Shown piece after piece: positions 1 through 5,953 of a stretch of 10,523 nucleotides of DNA. The DNA is taken from NCBI GenBank assembly GCA_023229175.1, contig JALNZV010000045.1, positions 1 through 10,523 on the forward strand, written 5' to 3'. Both the position numbers and the translations under genes were made by a program. Below the pieces are notes generated by a model. The model was not told the origin of the DNA and made no database searches. It saw only the letters and a program-made list of their open reading frames with translations. Source of the DNA: Tissierellaceae bacterium (GTDB lineage Bacteria > Bacillota > Clostridia > Tissierellales > Tissierellaceae). Positions within the stretch are counted from its first letter, which is position 1. Each line of letters opens with the position of its first letter.

Positions 1-127
1 CACCTTCGAGAACTTCTATGCTTCCAACCTTAAGACTTGTTTTTACTCTTTGAGTATCATGGTCACTGGTTATTAGGCATAAAATCAAACGAGCTATCGC
101 TCATCTATATGCAACTGCCTGTCGCAC
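1..127 (-). mobile_element. 5' end of a second, tandem group II intron copy (partial)
   Basis: Positions 1-127 match 2173-2299 base for base, at an offset of exactly 2172, which is the intron length. The match ends with GTGCGAC at 127-121, the intron 5' end. This end abuts the 3' end of the complete intron (128) with no exon base between them. The copy continues past the left edge, so its reverse transcriptase and 3' end cannot be seen. In transcription order it lies downstream of the complete copy. The simplest history is that this copy arrived first and the complete copy later inserted at the same terminator site, but unequal recombination or an assembly error could give the same picture. 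Confidence 0.9.
1..127. repeat. Direct repeat of the intron 5' end (copy 1; copy 2 at 2173-2299)
   Basis: The first 127 bases of the window recur without visible mismatch at 2173-2299. The similarity stops at the intron 5' end: 128 onward is intron domain VI, while 2300 onward is the terminator tail of the S66 peptidase gene. The repeat is open to the left. It is the visible part of what is probably a full 2.17-kb direct repeat. Confidence 0.95.
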
Positions 128-199
128 ATAAAGTAGGGAAACTATTTTCATAGCTTCCCCCTTATCAAACCGCACGTGCCCTACTAAGGCATACGGCTT
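128..199 (-). ncRNA. Group II intron domains V and VI (catalytic core and branch point)
   Basis: Domain V (199-167) begins AAGCCGTATGCC and closes with CACGTGCGGTTT. The strands pair as a lower stem, a two-base AC bulge and an upper stem, with an AGC catalytic triad at 198-196. Domain VI (163-131) is a long stem with a GAAA loop at 149-146. It has a single unpaired A at 134 between a G-U and a C-G pair, seven bases from the 3' splice site at 128. Triads of this kind are usual in IIA/IIB introns; IIC introns usually have CGC. The secondary structure was drawn by hand. Confidence 0.9.
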
Positions 200-225
200 A
201 CCAACGTGTTTTATTTGAATGAATG

Positions 226-1656
226 TTAAACATAAGCTTTAGTTGCTGATATTGATTTTATAAGGTCAGGAGTATAATATTCTTGACCCCTTTTTCTCTT
301 ATTGAGTATTTTACTTTCTAGCTTTTTCTTTGCTTTCTTTGTAAGATTTTGTATATATGTTTCTATATCATAACCCCACATTTGATCAAAGTACAGCCAG
401 TTACCTGGTATTAAACCAATTCTTGCAAAATACTCATTGTTCCATTTTGATGTCATAAGATATCCTTTTCTTTGAGTAGGACTTTTATGAATCATTGCAA
501 TTCTAAGTCTACGCCTTGTATACGCATCTATATTATGTAAATCTTGTCCCATAGCTGTTACTACACAACTACTTTTCTGTCCATGTTTCTCATTTGCCTT
601 TATGGCTTTGTGTAAGTTTAGATAGTAGTTAACTTTCCCTCTAATAATTGGATTTAATCTGTCAATCCAGGCTTTAGTACTCAAGGTTAGACTTTTCATT
701 GTCTTTTCTTTTATTTTCTTTTTAAAGTCCTTTAATGAATTCTCTGTAGGTGTTACAACAAAGTATTTACTCCCGTCCTTTTTCCTATTACGCCAATGTT
801 TGAATGTAAATCCCATAAAGTCAAAATCATCATTGTTAAAATCAACAAACTTTGTTTTCTCCATTGATACTTCTAGTCCTAATTCTGCAATAACTCTTTT
901 TGCAACTTCTCCTGCCTTCTTGATACTTTCTTCTGTTTTTGCAAACAAGAGAAAGTCATCAGCGTATCTAACAAAACGAATTCCTTCTTTATCTAGCTCC
1001 CAGTCTAATTCATTTAGATAGATATTTGCTAAAAGTGGAGATATTACCCCTCCTTGCGGAGTTCCTGATACCGTATCATGGTATATGCTATCTTCCATAT
1101 ATCCTGCTTTTAACCATTTCCATATCATGTCTAAGACTGTGCCATCTGCAATATACTTTGCTACTACCCTCATAAGATTTTTATGTGGAATATTATCAAA
1201 GAAACCTTTAATATCACAATCGTATATATGGTTATATCCTGTTTCAATATTCCAAAGGATTATTTGCATGGTTCTTTCTGCTCCTAATCCTTCTCTGTAC
1301 CCACATGACCATCTATGAAAGATTTCATTTTCAAATTTAGGATTTAGGACATTTACAACACTTTGTTGAACTATTCTATCTTCTATTGTTGGAATTCCAA
1401 GTGGTCTCATTTTGCCATTCTTCTTTGGGATGTATACCCTCTTTACAGAAGTTGGTTTATACATCTTATCTTTTAATTTAGCCAGAAGGTTAGATATATT
1501 TTCTTCTTCATTAGCCTTGAAGCTATCAATGGTGACTCCGTCGATTCCTCCACTACCTTTATTATCTTTAACCTGTTGCCATGCACTCATGAGTTTACGC
1601 TGTACTAATATTTGTCCATATACACTGTGCATCTTATGTTTTAATTCTTCATTCAT
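226..1656 (-). CDS. ltrA: Group II intron reverse transcriptase/maturase
   Basis: This 476-residue protein reverse-transcribes the intron at its target and binds the intron RNA to help it splice. The N-terminal RT-0/fingers region includes RPLGIPTIEDR (84-94). The palm has YDCDIKGFFDNI (145-156) with a catalytic Asp, GTPQGG (198-203), and the YADD active site (231-234). The thumb/maturase domain X contains LNPIIRGKVNYY (334-345). A short basic C-terminus follows. I see no C-terminal HNH endonuclease zinc motif, so target cutting probably relies on another route such as replication forks or single-stranded DNA. The start at 1656 has GGAGG seven bases upstream (1668-1664). The gene lies in domain IV and ends 27 bases before domain V. 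It is somewhat longer than typical group IIC proteins (about 420 residues). Symbol ltrA is used in its generic sense. Confidence 0.96.
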   Translation of the reverse strand: MNEELKHKMHSVYGQILVQRKLMSAWQQVKDNKGSGGIDGVTIDSFKANEEENISNLLAKLKDKMYKPTSVKRVYIPKKNGKMRPLGIPTIEDRIVQQSVVNVLNPKFENEIFHRWSCGYREGLGAERTMQIILWNIETGYNHIYDCDIKGFFDNIPHKNLMRVVAKYIADGTVLDMIWKWLKAGYMEDSIYHDTVSGTPQGGVISPLLANIYLNELDWELDKEGIRFVRYADDFLLFAKTEESIKKAGEVAKRVIAELGLEVSMEKTKFVDFNNDDFDFMGFTFKHWRNRKKDGSKYFVVTPTENSLKDFKKKIKEKTMKSLTLSTKAWIDRLNPIIRGKVNYYLNLHKAIKANEKHGQKSSCVVTAMGQDLHNIDAYTRRRLRIAMIHKSPTQRKGYLMTSKWNNEYFARIGLIPGNWLYFDQMWGYDIETYIQNLTKKAKKKLESKILNKRKRGQEYYTPDLIKSISATKAYV

Positions 1657-2299
1657 TTATTATCCTCCATTTTTCTTGCGTGCTTTGGGTTCGTTTTTAC
1701 AATTGTATCGTTACCTTTAACATCACACATGATTGAAATTTCAGTCCACTGAGGTAGACTCCCTTCCGTTCAGTATATGTTTAGTCACATACCTACTTCC
1801 GTACTATGAAGTCCTCTGACTTCTCTATCCGCAATAGCAACTTCGGCGTAACCTTATATGCGATTGCCCTTTTCAGGCTTGAATAGAGATCTCACAGGGT
1901 CATTACATTTTCCTTATTAACATACCAGGTGCTTACACATGATAAGCTACTCTAGTTCGGATAGCTCTTGGAGCTAGAGTCGCTTGGGACTTCCCGTCTT
2001 TTTCGCACAGTCGTCAACTTATCTTGCCACAACGCACTTCACACTTTAGTATTCCGGTCTGCTAAACCACCTATGGGCCTCTCGACTCCCACATCTCCTT
2101 CAGACCCCACCTCACGGTGACGCCCTAGATTAGGCTTCCTATGTTGTGCTATCACTCATAGGGAAGGACTTTCACCTTCGAGAACTTCTATGCTTCCAAC
2201 CTTAAGACTTGTTTTTACTCTTTGAGTATCATGGTCACTGGTTATTAGGCATAAAATCAAACGAGCTATCGCTCATCTATATGCAACTGCCTGTCGCAC
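1657..2299 (-). ncRNA. Group II intron RNA domains I-III
   Basis: A 643-base non-coding stretch between the intron 5' end and the reverse transcriptase start. It begins with the conserved GTGCGAC and should fold into the scaffold domain I and the smaller domains II and III. I did not fold the whole region. A candidate EBS1 loop is visible at 2004-1997, flanked by GACT and AGTC arms. The stretch has no credible coding frame of its own. The extent of each domain is inferred from position, not from a covariance model. Confidence 0.8.
1997..2004 (-). other. Candidate EBS1 of the intron
   Basis: On the minus strand this reads GAAAAAGA. It is fully complementary to TCTTTTTC at 2307-2300, the last eight bases of the 5' exon before the intron. 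It lies in a loop closed by GACT and AGTC arms, as expected for exon-binding site 1 in domain I. A run of A pairing with a run of T is easy to find in AT-rich DNA, but the G and C at the ends also match. Confidence 0.6.
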
Positions 2300-2300
2300 G

Positions 2301-2330
2301 AAAAAGAGGTGGAGTAACTTATCCACCTCT
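2301..2330 (-). terminator. Rho-independent terminator of the nine-gene operon; intron target site
   Basis: On the minus strand, AGAGGTGGA (2330-2322) pairs perfectly with TCCACCTCT (2313-2305) across an 8-base loop, followed by TTTT (2304-2301). The TAG stop of the S66 peptidase gene (2331-2329) overlaps the first bases of the stem. The group II intron begins two bases after the last T, at 2299. The terminator itself is therefore intact, and the intron lies outside the coding unit. Confidence 0.93.
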
Positions 2331-3348
2331 AATATATTCCAAATTTCTTATTATCTAAGTCCAGCCTTGCTCTTGCACCATAGGGTATTATATGCATAGG
2401 TTGATTATGACCAAAACTTAAGTTACACATAAGAGGTATATTTTCAAGACCGTATTCCAATAATGCCTTTTTGATTACATCCTTGTACTCCTTATAATAC
2501 TTATTTTGATAGGGTTTTCCAAACACAATACCATTTAGTCTTTCCAATATTTTCTGAGCACCAAAGTTTCTAAGTGAGTATAAGAGATTATCTGGAGACA
2601 TGGTTTCCTCTGATGTTTCTAGAAATAGAATTGCACCATTAAAATCATCCAAATCTGGCCAGATCTCAGTTCCCTTAGCCATTTCTAGAACATCTATACA
2701 ACCACCTAAAAGCTGACCTTCAACAATTCCTTCTCCTTGTAAAACTTCATAGCCTTCATTATTTTGCATAAGTTTTTTAAGGTTTCTATTTTCATATAAC
2801 CACTCTATTCTTTCACCTGACCAATAATCAGAAGCCTCTATATCGCCAAAGCTATCCCCTTCAAAAAAGACCTTTTTTATGTAGTCCAATGTATAAGGAT
2901 AGATTTCTATGTTTTCTCCAAACTCCCCTAGAATACTTGGTCCATAATAACTTCTAACACCTGCTTTAAACATTATTAGATGGGTTATAGTTGAATCAGA
3001 ATATCCCATAAATATCTTAGGATTATTCCTAATTACCTCATAATCAATATATGGCAGGAGCCTGATACTGTCATCTCCACCTATACATGAAATAATTGCT
3101 TTTATGCTAGGATCTCTAAATGCCTCAATCAAGTCTTCTGCCCTTTTTTTAGGGTTATTATACACATATAAGGACCCCTTTAATGTACTCTCCATTTCAA
3201 TTACCTTCAAGCCCATATCTTCTAGTCTCTTTTTACCGGTCTCATATCTAAATAATAATTCTCTATCTCCAGCTCCACCCCAAGAAAGGCTAATTGTAGC
3301 AATAGTATCTCCTTTTTTTAGTCTGTCTGGAATAATTAACTTCTTCAT
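2329..3348 (-). CDS. S66 family serine peptidase, MccF / LD-carboxypeptidase-like
   Basis: A 339-residue cytoplasmic peptidase with no signal peptide. The S66 Ser-Glu-His triad is visible: Ser117 in GYSDST (115-120), Glu244 in LFLETSEE (241-248) and His314 in SFGHNQP (311-317). SCIGGDDS (87-94) is also characteristic of the family. Family members either cut LD-peptide bonds in recycled murein tetrapeptides (LdcA) or release the aminoacyl-nucleotide from processed microcin C (MccF). The GYSDST context and length look closer to MccF, but the substrate cannot be read from sequence. GGGG lies eight bases before the ATG, and 21 bases separate it from the VOC gene upstream. It is the last gene of the operon, and its stop codon lies inside the terminator stem. 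Confidence 0.9.
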   Translation of the reverse strand: MKKLIIPDRLKKGDTIATISLSWGGAGDRELLFRYETGKKRLEDMGLKVIEMESTLKGSLYVYNNPKKRAEDLIEAFRDPSIKAIISCIGGDDSIRLLPYIDYEVIRNNPKIFMGYSDSTITHLIMFKAGVRSYYGPSILGEFGENIEIYPYTLDYIKKVFFEGDSFGDIEASDYWSGERIEWLYENRNLKKLMQNNEGYEVLQGEGIVEGQLLGGCIDVLEMAKGTEIWPDLDDFNGAILFLETSEETMSPDNLLYSLRNFGAQKILERLNGIVFGKPYQNKYYKEYKDVIKKALLEYGLENIPLMCNLSFGHNQPMHIIPYGARARLDLDNKKFGIY

Positions 3349-3369
3349 ACATCCATCCCCTCAAATCTA

Positions 3370-3801
3370 TCAATCTATAATTAACATGTCATCATCATCG
3401 AATTTCCAGTTATCACTATAGGCAACCTCCCAATAGAATCCATCCGGATCGCTGAAGTATCCTGAATAACCTCCCCAGAATACTATTTGAGGATGTTTGG
3501 CAATTACACCACCAGCTTTTTCTGCTTTTTGAATTATACTGTCCACTTCTTCCTTACTCTTGGCATTGTAGGCTAAGGTTATTCTTGAAAAGCCACTTCC
3601 CTTTGGGGGATCAGACTTATCAATATCTTCTGCCAATAAGTCCACTGGGTATAACTCTAGCTTCGAGCCTTGGTTGTTGAAGAAAATAATTTCAGGATTA
3701 TCTTTATCCTCAGTCGTCTGAAACCCTAGACCATCTCTATAAAACTTCACTGACCTTTCCATATTACTAACTCCAAGACATATCAGATTAATTCTATTCA
3801 T
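3370..3801 (-). CDS. VOC superfamily (glyoxalase / bleomycin-resistance fold) protein
   Basis: A 143-residue protein with two beta-alpha-beta-beta-beta modules. The N-terminal module reads ICLGVSNMERSVKFYRDGLGF (7-27). The C-terminal module ends in GYSGYFSDPDGFYWEVAYS (111-129), the hallmark of this superfamily. Glu49 and Glu125 sit where metal ligands usually are. The usual first ligand near residue 8 is not a His, so metal use is uncertain. Relatives are lyases, dioxygenases or drug-binding proteins; the substrate cannot be named. The GGGGG ribosome site overlaps the end of the nitroreductase gene 10 bases upstream, implying coupled expression. The acidic tail (FDDDDMLIID) is not part of the fold. 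Confidence 0.87.
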   Translation of the reverse strand: MNRINLICLGVSNMERSVKFYRDGLGFQTTEDKDNPEIIFFNNQGSKLELYPVDLLAEDIDKSDPPKGSGFSRITLAYNAKSKEEVDSIIQKAEKAGGVIAKHPQIVFWGGYSGYFSDPDGFYWEVAYSDNWKFDDDDMLIID

Positions 3802-3811
3802 TATGTGCCCC

Positions 3812-4384
3812 CTATATATCCAATAAAAGATCTTCTAATTTTCTCTTTGGTACATGGTGAACACCATCTTCATCTCTATAGTACTTTATCCCTCTATTCT
3901 TATCCAATTCCTCCAACACCACAACTTCCTTTGGCTTCCCAAGGGCTATTACCATAACAATTTCATATTTTTCTGGTATCTCTAGCTCTCTTTTTAATCC
4001 TACTTTATCGATAGCACCAAACTGGCATCCTCCATAACCTTTTTCAGTTGCTCCTAATAATATGCTTTGTACTGCTATGCCATGATCCCAGAATATGTTC
4101 TTGCTTATATCAGAATCAGATAACATTACAATATAAGCACTTGGTTTTTCTCCTTCTTCTGGACCATTCCAGTCCTTTAGGTACCCTGCCCACTTTATAT
4201 TACTAAAAACTTTTTCGTTCTTGGCATTTTCTGTTGATAAAATATACTTTAATGGCTGTAAATTAGCTGCAGATGAGGATATCCTGGCCAGATCGATTAG
4301 TTCTAGTAACTCTTCCTTACTAACTTTTTCCTCCTGATAAAACCTTCTATATGTCCTATTCTTAAGCACTAACTCCTTTAACAT
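3812..4384 (-). CDS. Nitroreductase family FMN-dependent oxidoreductase
   Basis: A 190-residue flavoprotein-type enzyme, expected to be a cytoplasmic dimer reducing nitro, quinone or related compounds with NAD(P)H. The FMN phosphate-binding start is NRTYRRF (9-15), followed by SSSAANLQPLKYI (36-48), a second flavin contact region GYGGCQFGAID (116-126) and the closing strand VIALGKP (145-151). The length fits the shorter members of the family, many of them from clostridia. AGGGGG seven bases upstream overlaps the TAG of the zinc-ribbon gene, so the two are probably translated from one message. The physiological substrate is unknown. Confidence 0.92.
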   Translation of the reverse strand: MLKELVLKNRTYRRFYQEEKVSKEELLELIDLARISSSAANLQPLKYILSTENAKNEKVFSNIKWAGYLKDWNGPEEGEKPSAYIVMLSDSDISKNIFWDHGIAVQSILLGATEKGYGGCQFGAIDKVGLKRELEIPEKYEIVMVIALGKPKEVVVLEELDKNRGIKYYRDEDGVHHVPKRKLEDLLLDI

Positions 4385-4395
4385 TTTTTAACCCC

Positions 4396-4692
4396 CTATT
4401 TTGATTTCTTTGTCATTGTATATCTCATTATCATTGGAGATATACCAACAGAAAAAACAACCCAGAATATATAAAAAATAATACTATTAAATGTGGAACT
4501 GAAGTAATTATTTATTCCTTTTGTAAAAAAAGCTGGCATAACCAATAGTAATGAAGTTATTATTATTGTTAAAGTAATTGGGCTGTGGTTTGTTTTACAA
4601 TGGCTACATTTGATAGGTTTGTATCCTTTCCATACAGAATTTAGAATTTCTCCATATTTAAATTTATTTTTACACTTCTCACATCTTTGCAT
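4396..4692 (-). CDS. Small CXXC zinc-ribbon membrane protein (TIGR04104-like)
   Basis: A 98-residue protein with two CXXC pairs at residues 4-7 (CEKC) and 29-32 (CSHC), enough for one zinc ribbon. Two predicted membrane segments follow at about 39-57 and 66-88, and the tail is basic. This matches the layout of the TIGR04104 family of putative zinc-finger proteins (two CXXC motifs about 20 residues apart), which is common in Firmicutes and has no assigned function. GGGGG lies six to seven bases before the ATG. The gene starts 26 bases after the DUF1648 gene, and its stop overlaps the ribosome site of the nitroreductase gene. Assignment is by pattern only. Confidence 0.78.
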   Translation of the reverse strand: MQRCEKCKNKFKYGEILNSVWKGYKPIKCSHCKTNHSPITLTIIITSLLLVMPAFFTKGINNYFSSTFNSIIFYIFWVVFSVGISPMIMRYTMTKKSK

Positions 4693-4718
4693 TTTTATCC
4701 CCCAAAGTTATATTTGTT

Positions 4719-5177
4719 CTAATTCTTCCTATATGCTCTAGTGATAAAGAATACTAAAGTCATTAATACAATTGAAATGAATATTATAGTTGCATCAATA
4801 CTTAAATTTGTTCCTTTTATTTGATTATATGCTATGTATAGAAAGAAACCAATCAATTGAACTTTTAAAGAAATTATCATACTTTTTAGATTATGATAAA
4901 CCTTAGTTTCTACATCTTCTCTTGAAGAAACACTCCATACTTTAGGGTTAATCTGTATTAAAGTTAATCCTATATACATAAGTATGCCAAAGATAGGCAT
5001 TATAAGTATTTCAGCCTTACTTCCATATCTGGTAATTTCTCCTTGGGCATTGAAATGCCCAGGAATCTTATCTGGCAGGCTTGTATAAGAGGTTATTACA
5101 TGAAAAATTAGAACTAAAATTATAGTTATCCCTATTAATTCCATGATTCTTTGGAAAGTTGATGTTTCAGTTTTCAT
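4719..5177 (-). CDS. DUF1648 domain membrane protein
   Basis: A 152-residue integral membrane protein. The DUF1648 signature is clear: LP (34-35), IP (38-39), HF (41-42), G46 and RYGSK (50-54), just after the first membrane helix (about 12-31). Further hydrophobic helices lie at about 56-75, 104-120 and 127-147. DUF1648 occurs in SdpI-type immunity/signalling proteins and in many uncharacterised Firmicute membrane proteins. Here only the domain is recognisable, so an immunity role would be a guess. The start at 5177 overlaps the end of the HNH gene by 11 bases. Its AGGAG site (5190-5186) lies within that gene, so translation is probably coupled. Confidence 0.82.
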   Translation of the reverse strand: MKTETSTFQRIMELIGITIILVLIFHVITSYTSLPDKIPGHFNAQGEITRYGSKAEILIMPIFGILMYIGLTLIQINPKVWSVSSREDVETKVYHNLKSMIISLKVQLIGFFLYIAYNQIKGTNLSIDATIIFISIVLMTLVFFITRAYRKN

Positions 5178-5652
5178 CTTTAAAGCTCCTATTAATATAT
5201 TCTAGAGTATTTCCATCTGCTCTAATTACCTTGTTCTTTTCAATGTATAATGTAAAGTCATCCCCTCTAATTTCTGCAATACCTCCCTTACATTCAATAC
5301 TTGTTGTATAATTTAACATTCGCTCAAGGGATTTTTGGTTAACATTTTTTACTCGTGAAATAATCTTACAATCGCTAATAGCTCTTTTGAAGAGCTTGAG
5401 TTGGATTACTTCAGCATCAGTGGGAACAATCTTTCCCTTAAATTTGTTGCACCTTTTACAGCAAGTAACTAAATTGAAATAATCATCTGTTCCACCTAAT
5501 GAACGGGGTTGATAATGGTCAAGAGTTATTTGCTTTATCTTCAATAATTTATTGCAATAGTAACACCTTTGAGAATCTCTGAAAAATATATATCTTTTGT
5601 CTAAATAGTCCTTTTTCATACAATCATCTTCTTTTAAGCAACTTAATACCAC
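5167..5652 (-). CDS. HNH endonuclease family protein
   Basis: A protein of up to 161 residues with a zinc-stabilised HNH fold: CYYC (30-33), the catalytic pair DH (45-46), Asn60, and CKRCN (65-69) supplying the second CXXC and the third HNH position. This is the standalone bacterial HNH type (McrA/HNH_5-like), a nicking or cleaving DNA nuclease, with a C-terminal domain of about 80 residues that I do not recognise. The reading frame opens with GTG at 5652, but ATG at 5619 (residue 12) gives a 150-residue product and is equally likely; neither has a strong ribosome site. It follows the MoaD-like gene after 55 bases and overlaps the DUF1648 gene by 11. It lacks recognisable restriction or toxin partners. 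Confidence 0.85.
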   Translation of the reverse strand: MVLSCLKEDDCMKKDYLDKRYIFFRDSQRCYYCNKLLKIKQITLDHYQPRSLGGTDDYFNLVTCCKRCNKFKGKIVPTDAEVIQLKLFKRAISDCKIISRVKNVNQKSLERMLNYTTSIECKGGIAEIRGDDFTLYIEKNKVIRADGNTLEYINRSFKDEN

Positions 5653-5707
5653 TATAATTCTATCTTTTAATTGCTAAAATCCTAATCTTCAGAGGGTTTA
5701 AATGGTT

Positions 5708-5944
5708 CTATCCCCCTGAGATTGGAGATATAAAACTAAATTCATCTTCATTTTCTAGAACTGTTTTTAAAGATGCTTTATTGTAGTTTAAGGTGTATAG
5801 CCCTATGGAATAAATTATTTTTGGGATTCTTAAAATCTTTAACAAGTCCCTTATAGTAGATCCTTCGCTTAGGAAAATAAATCCATCTTCATCCAGTAGC
5901 TCAATATCAATAAATGGTCCTGGAAATACCCTAACCTTAATCAT
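5708..5944 (-). CDS. MoaD/ThiS family sulfur-carrier-like protein
   Basis: A small ubiquitin-fold protein of 78 residues. It starts MIKVRVFPGPF and ends FISPISGG; the C-terminal Gly-Gly is the tail that is adenylated and thiocarboxylated in MoaD and ThiS. Its position directly after an AOR-family gene suggests a dedicated sulfur donor for the dithiolene of the tungsto- or molybdopterin cofactor. That is an inference from context. I chose ATG at 5944 because AGGTG, which overlaps the AOR stop codon, is spaced well for it. A GTG at 5953, immediately after that stop, would add three residues. Confidence 0.83.
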   Translation of the reverse strand: MIKVRVFPGPFIDIELLDEDGFIFLSEGSTIRDLLKILRIPKIIYSIGLYTLNYNKASLKTVLENEDEFSFISPISGG

Positions 5945-5953
5945 ATCCAACAC

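Larger units (their letters stand above)
128..2299 (-). mobile_element. Complete group II intron with reverse transcriptase
   Basis: A self-splicing retroelement of 2172 bp read on the minus strand. The 5' end is GTGCGAC at 2299-2293. Domains I-III occupy about 2299-1660, the reverse transcriptase gene lies in domain IV (1656-226), and domains V and VI are at 199-128. The 3' end is AT at 129-128, fitting the group II rule of a terminal AY. Domain VI has a bulged A at 134, the seventh base from the 3' end, which is the expected branch point. The element sits five bases beyond the stem of a rho-independent terminator. Its candidate EBS1 pairs with that terminator's tail over 8 bp. All RNA parts and the protein appear intact, so it could be active. 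It is followed immediately by the start of a second copy. The boundaries are seen directly; activity is inferred. Confidence 0.93.

Noticed and set aside
226..1656. Retron or diversity-generating retroelement reverse transcriptase
   Set aside because: The domain X maturase region and the flanking domain V/VI RNA identify a group II intron. There is no msr/msd RNA and no template/variable repeat pair.
800..1720. Plus-strand open frames opposite the reverse transcriptase (800-1021, 1085-1318, 1412-1720)
   Set aside because: They are antisense shadows of an intact conserved gene, lack ribosome binding sites and show no recognisable protein features.
3104..3421. Plus-strand frames opposite the S66 peptidase, AOR and PPC genes (for example 3104-3421, 6570-6755, 7176-7547, 7795-7986, 8241-8441)
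   Set aside because: All lie antisense to well-supported genes and have no independent support.
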